Both the position numbers and the translations under genes were made by a program. A model generated the notes under the pieces. It made no database searches, was not told the DNA's origin, and worked only from the letters and a program-made list of their open reading frames with translations. Of a stretch of 43,112 bases of DNA, positions 16,538 to 25,318 are shown piece after piece; the stretch's first letter is position 1; each line of letters opens with the position of its first letter. Source of the stretch: an uncultured Eubacteriales bacterium (GTDB taxonomy: Bacteria > Bacillota > Clostridia > Oscillospirales > Acutalibacteraceae); assembly GCA_949422855.1 (NCBI GenBank), contig CASPLG010000012.1:1-43112 (forward strand), given 5' to 3'.

Positions 16538-18067
16538 CTACATTGAACAAATTTCAATACATTTTAATTCTGTTTTTCCTTCGTTGAAGTAGAACCTTAT
16601 AAAGTATTTATCCATGATGTATTTGTCACTCGGTACTTTACTTAAATCGTTTATGTTTATAGCTAAGTTCTGAAGAATCGTCTTATAGTAATCTGGCATG
16701 CTGAAGTTTATAGATGAGAACGGTTCACCCATTACTTCTCTTCTCTCAAGTGCTGTGCTCTGAGCTCCCAGACCCATAAATTCATCTTTTGTTCCAACGA
16801 TAACCTTCTCACAAACATATTCGCCTTTTTCTGAATCTACCTTGAACACTATTGATGCATCTAAAGTTAAATATGTAAGTATTAATTTGTTGTCTACCTC
16901 TGTACGATAACTTTCTTTTCCGAACTGCTCTGTTATTTCATCAACTTTGGAACCAAGATATTTTATGTAATCTATGCTGTCACTTCTGAATGTTCCGTTA
17001 AATGACTGTGAACCTAATGAGTCATATGAAGCTCCTTCACCCTGTTTCTTACCTTTAGAGAACTTACCTTCATATATTACAACCCCTGTGGTTTGATCAT
17101 ACAGTTTTCCGGTTCCGTCATACAGACCTTCTTTGAACTTCCCTGAGTAAACCAATGCGCCGGTATCTGTATTATATAAACTGCCCTCTCCATCATACTG
17201 ACCGTTTACAAACTGACCGGAATATAAAAGATTTCCTTTTTCGTAGAGTTTACCACTGCCGCTGTAAAGTCCGGCTGAAAGATTTCCCTCGTATAAAATG
17301 GTTTCTCCGTCAGTATCATAAACAACTCCGTTTCCTTGCCTTGCATCGTTTGCAAATTCACCGTAGTAAAGCTTAATTTCTGTCTTGGGGTCGTACTCTA
17401 TCCCTCTTCCTGACTTCTGTCCAACTGAAAATTCACCGACATACGTTATTTTTCCGATATTATTATAAAGTTTACCGCTGCCCTCATACTTGTTGTTGGA
17501 AAATTCACCGTCGTATATCATAACTCCGTCTGAATTGTAAAGTTTACCTTGTCCGCTGTACTTTCCGGATTTAAAGTCCCCTTCGTAGAGAATATTTCCA
17601 TCGCTGGTATATTGTACTCCGTATCCGTTTGGATTTCCTTTTTCCATCTGACCTACGTATATTACCACTCCCATTGAATCTATAATCTTAGCCTTTCCGG
17701 AAAAAGTCGTGTATTTTGGACTGTCTATTTTTATCGTTGCCCTCCATAGCTTACCCTCCGCCCAGGGATACGCATATGTAATCCCCAAAAACACCAGAAC
17801 TCCCACAATAACAGTTGTAAGCACTACAAACCTTTTTGAAAAGTACAATCCCAAAGCTTTCCAATAGTCCTTTTTAGAGGTGGGACGCTGAGTAAGTTCG
17901 TGCATGAACTTCTGCAGTTTCTGCTGTGCTGACTGTGCAAGCTGAGTCCCTATATTCTGGAGTTTGAACACCCATGCCGACATACCTGTAATTTGTGACT
18001 GCACCGTCGCTACGATTCTGGAAAGGATATCTCCTATAGGTCCTCCTCCAACAGTGTTACCTGCCAT
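16538..18067 (-). CDS. Membrane-anchored MORN-repeat protein
   Basis: 509 residues. An N-terminal region (1-79) with helices and a basic stretch (RPTSKK) precedes one membrane helix (~80-100). By the positive-inside rule the rest should lie outside the cell. Residues ~130-370 hold nine full MORN-type repeats and one partial one, each ending in the 'Y.G.F..G...G.GxLY' pattern, such as LYEGDFKSGKYSGQGKLYN. The last ~140 residues (DYIKYLGSKVDEITEQFG onward) form a separate domain I do not recognise. MORN repeats usually bind lipids or proteins and act as scaffolds. AAAGGTGG precedes the ATG. It is second in the operon, 37 bases after the receptor-like gene. Confidence 0.85.
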   Translation of the reverse strand: MAGNTVGGGPIGDILSRIVATVQSQITGMSAWVFKLQNIGTQLAQSAQQKLQKFMHELTQRPTSKKDYWKALGLYFSKRFVVLTTVIVGVLVFLGITYAYPWAEGKLWRATIKIDSPKYTTFSGKAKIIDSMGVVIYVGQMEKGNPNGYGVQYTSDGNILYEGDFKSGKYSGQGKLYNSDGVMIYDGEFSNNKYEGSGKLYNNIGKITYVGEFSVGQKSGRGIEYDPKTEIKLYYGEFANDARQGNGVVYDTDGETILYEGNLSAGLYSGSGKLYEKGNLLYSGQFVNGQYDGEGSLYNTDTGALVYSGKFKEGLYDGTGKLYDQTTGVVIYEGKFSKGKKQGEGASYDSLGSQSFNGTFRSDSIDYIKYLGSKVDEITEQFGKESYRTEVDNKLILTYLTLDASIVFKVDSEKGEYVCEKVIVGTKDEFMGLGAQSTALERREVMGEPFSSINFSMPDYYKTILQNLAININDLSKVPSDKYIMDKYFIRFYFNEGKTELKCIEICSM

Positions 18068-18104
18068 TTATATACCACCTTTCGTTTTCATCGTACTGTT
18101 TCTT

Positions 18105-21026
18105 CTAGTCAAATAAGTTTCCCGTCCATTTTTTCCTATTAAAACTATCATCTGTGGCATTTATTTGTTCATCGCATTTCATTAAGTAGTTAACAGCAAC
18201 AGAATCTTTATTGTTTACTTTCAAAACATCTGAGAAAAGCTTCCTCGCTTCTTCAAACTCACCACTTGTATATACATCTACCGCTTTTTCGAATAGCTCT
18301 TTAGTGCTTATATATAAATCTTTTTTATAGCGATTCGTCATATCAATCATTTCATAAAGCTTGACACTGCTTTCACCACCTTGTATTCCGGATACCTTAC
18401 CTATAAATCTGTAATTGCAAATGCCGTTTTGCGGGAGATTCTTTATAATATTTTCTGTGGCTACATGGTTTATCTTCAGCGAACTTAAATGGCTGTCTAT
18501 ATTAAACAATTGCATTAGTTGGTCTGATACGACAACCACGCCCCTGCGTTTTTTATTACCGGATATCCCTATCAAAACTTCTCCCGAACCAAGAGTCATG
18601 TTCATGTGTTTTTTGATTTGGTCATTTATGAATATCTCCTTGAACTGCACCGAGGCATTGAAGGCATCTTGAGAGGCCTTAGGGAAAAGTATTGTAGCTC
18701 CCAGGCTCCCGAATGAATGAACTACACCGCTGTTTTTCTCCACCACGCCAAAGAAACTTTCATAACTCGTGTTTAGTGCGTCAAACATCTCTTTTTCCGA
18801 TTTGAAGTTGAATGCGTCTCTGCAAGACAAATTAAATGTAAGATATAGCACATTCATGGTGATTGTTTTGTAATCATGCAGATGAACTTGAGTAATTTTG
18901 TCCTTTCCTATAAGCTTGAATATCTCTGATGGAACGAATTTTACATATTTATCATTGAGTAAGATTAGATTCGATGTATATCTGTCCATCTTTTCCGACA
19001 TTAAATTAAATGCTTCAGCTATATCCGCAAACTCATCTTTTGAAGTTACCCTCACCCTGGTGTTCCATATCCCCTTACTCATCGCATTTATGCTCTTTTC
19101 AAGAGTTTTAATCGGTCTTAGCGAGTACTTAACCACCAAACACATATATACAATTATCACAAACGCTGTTATAAGTACTATGGATGCGCTGTGTCCTATT
19201 ATCTTCTTGAATTGCGATACCTTATGAATGGTGTCATCCACGAAGTTCCCTATGAATCCCACCACTTTTCCTTCACTGTTTTTTATCGGTGCGAATGATG
19301 CAGATAAATTCCCGTATACATCCCTGAATTCTACCCTTTCAATATCCGTTTCTCCACCGCTTAAGTCTTTCCATGTGTTATAAAGTGATTCATTTTCATC
19401 TCTCTCCAACACACAATCAACTAAGAAAATCTCTGTCTGAATCATATCCGGATTAGTGTATTTTAGATGGTCATATGATTTTGACTCCGTACTGTATTTG
19501 TTGCTGAAAGTTGAGTAGATTTTGCTGTCCTTCACTATATAAGTTACTATATAGTCACTTCTGTCTCCTATCTTTGCAGCTATATCATTGTAAGCATCAC
19601 AAAGACTGTTCTTTAATGTTATATAATCTGTATTCATGTAGTCTCCTGTGTGGTCTACCGTGGAAAATAAGTCCCCATTAATGTGGTCTGCAGCAATTTT
19701 TGCCCCCGTATCTTGGTCGTTTTTCAGGACGTTTGAATAGTCTTTTGAGGCATCATTCGCAATTATAAATAAAAGTACACCCATCGCCACAACAAATACC
19801 GGTAAAAATAATCCCGTAATCCTAACCGCCAGCGGTATGCGTTTTATATTGTAGTTAATTGCCGCCCTGCCTAGGAAATATAACCCCAAAACTAAAAGTG
19901 CCACACCAATCATAATCACAAGTCCCCATGGCCAGAACCCACCGGTTATATTGTCTATAAGTAAAGCTGTTGAACCAAATCTTACGTGATAAGGATTGGT
20001 AAAGTCTTTCGATGCGGCATAGTAATCATCCTCTGCTATAACTTTTATTGTGCGAAGATCCTTTACCTTTATGTTCTTACTTTGTACTATGTCATTCTCC
20101 AGATTATAAACTTTAGAAGCTGATAGACTGCGTGTATTCATTTTATAGAAGTTGCCACTCATAATATCGGTGAAATACAGATTATCTGAAGTGTCTACGC
20201 TTAGTCCTGATATGAGCATGCTGTCCCCGGAAATCACGTCTGAGTAATCTAAAAATGAACCTTGGTTGTCCATCGCATAGAACTTACCGCTCTTGGTCGA
20301 ATAAATAACTCTTCCATTTGAAAGAACCGCTATGTCATTTACCCAATCTACATTTTTATTCGTCTGAGCCACTGTAGGGGTTATATCAAATGATTTAACC
20401 GTAACAGGACTTTCATCTTTAAGCGGGTCAGCCGTTATTACCTCATACGTATTGTCCCTAGCCCCAACCAATGTGATCTTCTGCCCTACAACCTGCAGCT
20501 TCCTTATATATGGAGTAGTCGGGGGGGTGGCTTCTTTTGAGAAGTCCGCCGATGCAATCTCCTTTATATAATTCCCGTCCGTATCATACATCAGCACAGA
20601 TTCTTTTGTTATCGGATATTGTGATTTATCTGATACCACCGCATCTGTATTTCGCTGTTCTTTTACTACGTAGAAATTCCCTTTACTGTCCGACTGAATA
20701 TATCTGTATGTATTCTCAATCTTATCAGTGGATTTATCCAAATCAATCTGAAACTGAGCACTACCCCTTGAAGTAATCTTCGTTATCCTGTACTTGCCGT
20801 TGTTCGTATTCACTCCCAGCACATACACATTACCCGCAGGATCCATATCTGAACTTAAAAACGTCCCGAAATTCGGCCGATAAAAAGAAAACTGAACTAA
20901 ATATCCAATAATCAATGCCGTTACTATGAGTATACTATAAACTATTTTCGGATTCAAGGTCTTTTCTTTTTCCATTTTTGTCAATTTTTTGAATTTTAAT
21001 TTGAATTTGCTTTTTATGCCACCCAT
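18105..21026 (-). CDS. Receptor-like protein: propeller, Cache-like sensor, HAMP and degenerate class III cyclase
   Basis: 973 residues. Order: basic cytoplasmic start; membrane helix (~28-46); an extracellular region (~50-360) with NHL/propeller-like repeats ('DPAGNVYVLGV', 'DSKGNFYVV', 'DTSDNLYFTDIMSGN'); membrane helices at ~365-387 and ~402-424; an extracellular Cache-like domain (~425-610); membrane helix (~613-633); HAMP (~634-688); then a class III adenylate/guanylate cyclase-type domain (~697-890), opening 'KFVPSEIFKLIGKDKITQV'. The usual metal-binding Asp motif (FxDIxGFT) reads LYLTFNLSC and the second motif is also altered, so catalysis is unlikely. A TPR-like segment ends the protein (~895-950). 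GGGGGA lies seven bases before the ATG. It is the first gene of the eCIS-linked operon and a likely sensor or regulator. Confidence 0.85.
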   Translation of the reverse strand: MGGIKSKFKLKFKKLTKMEKEKTLNPKIVYSILIVTALIIGYLVQFSFYRPNFGTFLSSDMDPAGNVYVLGVNTNNGKYRITKITSRGSAQFQIDLDKSTDKIENTYRYIQSDSKGNFYVVKEQRNTDAVVSDKSQYPITKESVLMYDTDGNYIKEIASADFSKEATPPTTPYIRKLQVVGQKITLVGARDNTYEVITADPLKDESPVTVKSFDITPTVAQTNKNVDWVNDIAVLSNGRVIYSTKSGKFYAMDNQGSFLDYSDVISGDSMLISGLSVDTSDNLYFTDIMSGNFYKMNTRSLSASKVYNLENDIVQSKNIKVKDLRTIKVIAEDDYYAASKDFTNPYHVRFGSTALLIDNITGGFWPWGLVIMIGVALLVLGLYFLGRAAINYNIKRIPLAVRITGLFLPVFVVAMGVLLFIIANDASKDYSNVLKNDQDTGAKIAADHINGDLFSTVDHTGDYMNTDYITLKNSLCDAYNDIAAKIGDRSDYIVTYIVKDSKIYSTFSNKYSTESKSYDHLKYTNPDMIQTEIFLVDCVLERDENESLYNTWKDLSGGETDIERVEFRDVYGNLSASFAPIKNSEGKVVGFIGNFVDDTIHKVSQFKKIIGHSASIVLITAFVIIVYMCLVVKYSLRPIKTLEKSINAMSKGIWNTRVRVTSKDEFADIAEAFNLMSEKMDRYTSNLILLNDKYVKFVPSEIFKLIGKDKITQVHLHDYKTITMNVLYLTFNLSCRDAFNFKSEKEMFDALNTSYESFFGVVEKNSGVVHSFGSLGATILFPKASQDAFNASVQFKEIFINDQIKKHMNMTLGSGEVLIGISGNKKRRGVVVVSDQLMQLFNIDSHLSSLKINHVATENIIKNLPQNGICNYRFIGKVSGIQGGESSVKLYEMIDMTNRYKKDLYISTKELFEKAVDVYTSGEFEEARKLFSDVLKVNNKDSVAVNYLMKCDEQINATDDSFNRKKWTGNLFD

Positions 21027-21114
21027 GCCAAAATCCCCCTTTAAATTTAAGAAAAATTTTTCACGTTTTCAAGTATCTGCATCTTTACTATTTATATAAT
21101 ACATTATATAATAT

Positions 21115-21143
21115 AGTATATTAGTATAAAAGAGTTAAGTCAA
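21115..21143 (-). promoter_or_regulatory. Sigma-A-type promoter of the six-gene eCIS-linked operon
   Basis: On the minus strand TTGACT is followed after exactly 17 bases by TATACT, about 90 bases before the first ATG. It lies in the divergent region shared with the LysM gene, so one regulator could act on both. Confidence 0.65.
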
Positions 21144-21191
21144 TAACTAAAAATTTGTTTTTTATTTCAAATAAGGAAGGTGCATCAATTT

Positions 21192-22337
21192 ATGACAAAC
21201 GACAAAAACATGTATGATTACACGCTTGTAGGCAATTTGCATTCCGATGAAAACATCGAAGTTCTTATCGCGTATAAAGGAGAAAATACTCCCGATAATC
21301 TGTACATATTAAATAAAATTCCCTTTATAAGAAAAAATATGAACTTGTTTGAAAAATTTTTTTTCCGTTATAACGCCCCCGACAAAATCGATACATTCGA
21401 AGATTTATTCGTGTATGACAAAAGTTTTTATGCTATATTTAAATATAAAAATTGTGAAAGTATAAAAGATAGGTTTGCAAAAGATGTTTGCGTTAATGTA
21501 TTTGAAGACAGATGTGCAATATTAGAGAAAATTTTGATGAGACTAAGCAGACTTTCCGATTTTCCCGTAAATGCCCTTATCTGTATAAGCGATCCTAACA
21601 ACATATGCATAGATGAAGACAATAAGCTACATATAAATTATAATTTTTCAAATTTATTTAAAAATGAAAATTGTAAAATGAATGATGTTTACAGAAATAT
21701 CAGCGACGTTATATTTACCATGCTCCAGGCAGAAGCCGAAGTAAAATATAATAAAGCTTTGCAGGTTGTACTCGATAAATGTAAAAATGGTTTGTATTCA
21801 TCTATTCCGGAACTGACGGTCGACCTTAAAAAAGCAGAGAAAAGTTCGAAAAGTACTACTCTTCTTTCGTACATAAAATATCAAATCTCTTTAAGAAAAA
21901 ATCTTATATCTAAAATTGTCAAGAATACTACTATAGCTGCAGTAACATTTGGTCTCTGCTACTTGGGATACAGCAAAATATTTCATAATACACAGTCCTC
22001 CTCAGTTGCACCCGTTGTCGCAATCGGAGATGTAAGCTATAATGGCGACAGCTCAGATGAATCAAGTAAGGAAGTCAACACCGACAAAGAAACAAAGCCA
22101 ACTGAGCAAGCTAAATTTGATATAAATTTATCCCCGGGGCTCGATATAGAATATGAAGACTACATTGTCCAGTACGGAGATACAATATCATCTATTTGTA
22201 AAAACTATTATAAAGATAGTTCTCTGGAAACCGCCGTCGCTACATTCAATAGCATGGATGTTAACGATAAACTTGTAGCCGGTTCTATACTTAAACTCCC
22301 TAACAAAACAGCTATAGCTCTGTATATCTCAAACTGA
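21192..22337 (+). CDS. Transmembrane protein with possible pseudokinase region and C-terminal LysM domain
   Basis: The start is the ATG at 21192, eleven bases after AGGAAGG; a GTG at 21180 sits too close to that site. The product has 381 residues. Residues ~1-235 are cytoplasmic. The end of this part ('INYNFSNLF', 'DVYRNISDVIFTMLQ', then 'ALQVVLDKCKNGLYSSIPEL') recalls the C-lobe of Ser/Thr kinases, but no HRD, DFG or Gly-loop is present; the likeness is weak. One membrane helix lies at ~246-263, then a Ser/Asp/Thr linker, then a LysM domain (~324-370, 'DYIVQYGDTISSIC ... LVAGSILKLP'), which binds peptidoglycan. The gene is divergent from the eCIS-linked operon and could anchor or signal for it at the wall. 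Confidence 0.7.
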   Translation: MTNDKNMYDYTLVGNLHSDENIEVLIAYKGENTPDNLYILNKIPFIRKNMNLFEKFFFRYNAPDKIDTFEDLFVYDKSFYAIFKYKNCESIKDRFAKDVCVNVFEDRCAILEKILMRLSRLSDFPVNALICISDPNNICIDEDNKLHINYNFSNLFKNENCKMNDVYRNISDVIFTMLQAEAEVKYNKALQVVLDKCKNGLYSSIPELTVDLKKAEKSSKSTTLLSYIKYQISLRKNLISKIVKNTTIAAVTFGLCYLGYSKIFHNTQSSSVAPVVAIGDVSYNGDSSDESSKEVNTDKETKPTEQAKFDINLSPGLDIEYEDYIVQYGDTISSICKNYYKDSSLETAVATFNSMDVNDKLVAGSILKLPNKTAIALYISN

Positions 22338-22352
22338 TTAAAACGTAAAAAT

Positions 22353-22397
22353 ACCGACAAAGTCCACATATTTTGTGGAAATAGTCGGTTTTTGTTT
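22353..22397 (+). terminator. Terminator of the LysM-protein gene
   Basis: ACCGAC pairs with GTCGGT, with an inner TCCAC/GTGGA stem, followed by a TTTTTGTTTT tail. It begins 15 bases after the stop codon. Confidence 0.8.
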
Positions 22398-22627
22398 TAT
22401 CCTCGAAATCCATTACAACCTAAAAATGCACTTATTAAACCCTATAAAGAGTCAGTTTCTCACGCTATGGCAAAATAATTTAAAAAACACAAAAATCAGG
22501 GCTGTATCCTATGTATGTAGGGGTCCGTACTTCCGTTGCCATAGACTTTTTATTTTGCAATGCAGTCTCCCTGTTTTCAGGCTATTGTACTATAACTAAA
22601 CCTATTTTACAAAGGAGTGTGATAAAA

Positions 22628-24172
22628 ATGATTTCTAAACTGTATAGCATGGGACTGCTCGGAATAGATGCATTTTTAGTCGAAATAGAATCCGACATCG
22701 CCAAAGGTATGCCGTCTTTTGATATTGTCGGGCTTCCTGATGCATCTGTTAAGGAGTCCAAAGAAAGAGTTCGTTCTGCTATGAGAAATCAAGGATTTGA
22801 AATCCCTGTAGGTCGAATAACGGTAAACATGGCTCCGGCTGACATAAAAAAAGAAGGTCCGCTTTATGATTTAGCTATTTTGATTTCTTTGCTGAGGTCT
22901 AGCGACCAGATAAGTACTGGAAATTTCGACTTTAATTCCTCCATCTTCATAGGAGAGCTCTCCCTCGCAGGTCAACTGCACCCAGTGAGAGGTATTTTGC
23001 CTATGGTGATTAAAGCAAAACAGCAAGGATTTTCAAACGTATTTATTCCCTCCGCAAATGCTCAGGAGGGTGCAGTTATAAAAGGAATTAACATTTTTGC
23101 GGTAGATAACGTCGATTCACTGATAAAACATATTTCCGGAGAAAAAATTCTTTCTCCGCAGCCGGTTACGCCTGTTATATGCACTGATAACAACAATCGC
23201 ATGACGGATTTTGCAGACGTAAAGGGTCAGTACGAAGCTAAAAGAGCCTTGGAGATTGCAGCTGCCGGAGGACATAATGTGCTGTTAATCGGTCCTCCCG
23301 GCTCAGGTAAAAGTATGCTCGCCAAAAGACTGCCCTCTATACTGCCAAATATGACATTTAAAGAGATTATCGAAACGACACAAATATATTCAGTAGCAGG
23401 TACGCTCACAAAAAATCATCCGCTTATTACGCATCGTCCTTTTAGAGCCCCTCATCATACCATATCTCCCGCGGGACTTTCCGGTGGCGGCACGGTGCCT
23501 CATCCTGGAGAGATCTCGTTGGCTCATAATGGAGTACTGTTCTTAGATGAATTTCCGGAATTTTCCCGCAGTTCAATGGAAGCTCTGAGACAACCGATAG
23601 AAGACGGGGAAATTACAATATCTCGCATTAAGTCTACTTTGACATATCCCTGCTCTGTTATGCTAATCGCTGCAATGAATCCGTGCCCCTGCGGATATTT
23701 TAACCATCCAACAAGAGCTTGTACGTGCTCACCGCAAGCAATCTCAAGATATCTGGCAAAAGTTTCCGGTCCGATTCTAGATAGGCTGGATTTACACGTA
23801 GAAGTCCCACCGGTAACCTATAGAGACTTAACGGGTATTTCTAAAGAAGAAACCTCCCACGACATAAAAATCAGAGTCAATGCCGCAAGGGAAATACAAA
23901 ACCAAAGACATAAAGATTTTGGCTCTATTTATAATTCAATGCTGCCATCCAAGGCCTTAAACAGAGTATGTGTTTTAACAGAAGATGCCCAAAATATCTT
24001 AAAAGCTGCATTTGAGAGTGCAAGCCTCTCAGCCAGGGCTTATGAACGTATTTTAAAAGTGTCCAGAACCATAGCTGACCTCGATTCAAGTGAAGAAATC
24101 CACGCAAACCACATCGCCGAAGCAATACAATACAAAAGTATCGACCAAAAATACTGGTTTAGAGATTTGTAA
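22628..24172 (+). CDS. comM: ComM/YifB-family AAA+ protein (Mg-chelatase-like)
   Basis: A hexameric helicase-type ATPase; in naturally competent bacteria ComM promotes branch migration during recombination of incoming DNA. The start is the ATG at 22628 behind AAAGGAG, which gives the standard opening MISKLYSMGLLGIDAF and 514 residues, normal for the family. An N-terminal Lon-S5-like domain ('DIVGLPDASVKESKERVRSA') is followed by the AAA+ domain with Walker A GPPGSGKSM, Walker B GVLFLDEF, the conserved 'RPFRAPHHTIS' and 'MNPCPCGY' blocks and a C-terminal Mg-chelatase domain ending 'LSARAYERILKVSRTIADLD'. It is monocistronic in the plus direction. Confidence 0.93.
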   Translation: MISKLYSMGLLGIDAFLVEIESDIAKGMPSFDIVGLPDASVKESKERVRSAMRNQGFEIPVGRITVNMAPADIKKEGPLYDLAILISLLRSSDQISTGNFDFNSSIFIGELSLAGQLHPVRGILPMVIKAKQQGFSNVFIPSANAQEGAVIKGINIFAVDNVDSLIKHISGEKILSPQPVTPVICTDNNNRMTDFADVKGQYEAKRALEIAAAGGHNVLLIGPPGSGKSMLAKRLPSILPNMTFKEIIETTQIYSVAGTLTKNHPLITHRPFRAPHHTISPAGLSGGGTVPHPGEISLAHNGVLFLDEFPEFSRSSMEALRQPIEDGEITISRIKSTLTYPCSVMLIAAMNPCPCGYFNHPTRACTCSPQAISRYLAKVSGPILDRLDLHVEVPPVTYRDLTGISKEETSHDIKIRVNAAREIQNQRHKDFGSIYNSMLPSKALNRVCVLTEDAQNILKAAFESASLSARAYERILKVSRTIADLDSSEEIHANHIAEAIQYKSIDQKYWFRDL

Positions 24173-24283
24173 AGATTTTCTATACCAAATATGTCTGTAA
24201 TCTATATAAAAAATCTTATATTTTAATTGTTTATGGGTAAAACTCATATAGTAAATCTAAAAAATTATTCAGGAGGTAATCTT

Positions 24284-24478
24284 ATGTGCAAAGGCTGGAT
24301 GAATTTTATCAAGTGTGCAGGGGTAGGATTGCTGGTTGGTACGGCTGTAGGTGCGATTTTTTTCTGCAATAATAAAGAGAAAATCAAAGAAAAAAATATG
24401 AAAAGAAAAGCTAAAAAGGCAATGGATGCCATGGAGGATATGCTCTCTGATGTGAAAGACATGTTCAAAAAGGGCTAG
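24284..24478 (+). CDS. Small YtxH-like membrane protein
   Basis: 64 residues from the ATG behind an excellent AGGAGG. One membrane helix (~8-28, CAGVGLLVGTAVGAIFF) with a Gly-zipper look precedes a basic, amphipathic helix (KEKIKEKNMKRKAKKAMDAM). This is the YtxH/general-stress-protein layout; the function is unknown. A longer frame beginning 19 codons upstream lacks a ribosome site. Confidence 0.75.
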   Translation: MCKGWMNFIKCAGVGLLVGTAVGAIFFCNNKEKIKEKNMKRKAKKAMDAMEDMLSDVKDMFKKG

Positions 24479-24517
24479 TTTTAGGGTAAAATTGTTCAAT
24501 AATTTATTTTTCTGTGT

Positions 24518-24550
24518 CCCAACTTTTATACGGTTGGGCATTCATTTTTT
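24518..24550 (+). terminator. Terminator of the YtxH-like gene
   Basis: CCCAAC pairs with GTTGGG, followed by CATTCATTTTTT. Confidence 0.7.
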
Positions 24551-24592
24551 GGTCAGTATCATTAAAAACAACATTGCTTGATAAAATAAGTG

Positions 24593-25090
24593 TCAGCCCA
24601 ATCCTCCGAGTCCATCAAGGACATTCACTATAATATTACCAACAACCCCTCCGATTACTGCCCCGGAGGCAACACCTACACCTGCACCTATCTTTGCCCT
24701 CCTTTTCACCGTCTTTTCCTTTTTAGAAGGCCCGCTTGTAGCTCCTATAAAGCCCCCGGCTAACCCGGCCACAGCCGCAGTACTGGCAGCAATTACAAGT
24801 GTACCAAGCGCCTTCTCCTTCTTACTCCACGGTTTCGCAAAGCCTCCAACAACGTCATCAAGCTGATCATCTTGCATTAAGTTTTTGTCTTTACCTAGGT
24901 CTTCATCCAATAAATCTCTCTTTTTATATAAATTTTTTTCTATCTCATTGGCTAAACATGCTAAATCTTTATTATCTATTTGTATATTATTTTCTTTAAA
25001 ACTGTCTTTTACTTTTTCAACAAATTCATCATTGTTCATAAGTTGGTGTGCCAATTCGTGATTGTCCAACAGCTCCAATAATTTTTCCAC
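24593..25090 (-). CDS. Nif11-leader-like protein with double-glycine site and Gly-zipper membrane tail
   Basis: 165 residues from a GTG that follows AAGGGGGA at seven bases. Residues 1-84 resemble a Nif11-type leader: 'LLELLDNHELAHQLMNNDEF', then a conserved end 'DDQLDDVVGG' at ~75-84. The double Gly is the classic cut site for peptidase-containing ABC transporters. The rest has two Ala/Gly-rich hydrophobic segments (~95-120 and ~135-160) with Gly-zipper spacing, separated by KKEKTVKRRAK. It has no Cys/Ser/Thr-rich core, so it does not look like a modified RiPP; it may be an exported membrane-active peptide of about 8 kDa. No transporter or modifying enzyme is adjacent. Confidence 0.75.
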   Translation of the reverse strand: MEKLLELLDNHELAHQLMNNDEFVEKVKDSFKENNIQIDNKDLACLANEIEKNLYKKRDLLDEDLGKDKNLMQDDQLDDVVGGFAKPWSKKEKALGTLVIAASTAAVAGLAGGFIGATSGPSKKEKTVKRRAKIGAGVGVASGAVIGGVVGNIIVNVLDGLGGLG

Positions 25091-25162
25091 TGGATTTTCC
25101 CCCTTGCTATCTAAATATTACTATTTTTTGCACCTTTATAGCGCTCATATTATCTCCATTGT

Positions 25163-25192
25163 ATAATATAGCATAGCCTTTTGCAATATCAA
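25163..25192 (-). promoter_or_regulatory. Candidate promoter of the Nif11-leader-like gene
   Basis: On the minus strand TTGATA, an 18-base spacer and TATTAT, about 70 bases before the GTG start. Confidence 0.4.
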
Positions 25193-25230
25193 AGACATAA
25201 GAAGTTTATATTCTAAAATAAAAACGCAAA

Positions 25231-25260
25231 AATACCCCGGCCTTAAAAACCGGAATATTT
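25231..25260 (-). terminator. Terminator of the phosphatase gene
   Basis: On the minus strand AATATTCCGG pairs with CCGGGGTATT around an AT-rich loop, with a TTTTT tail. It lies about 60 bases after the stop codon. Confidence 0.65.
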
Positions 25261-25318
25261 AAAATCCTACGCCGTAAAGCCTATTCGGGAATTTATAGAA
25301 CCATATTTTCACACTTTC

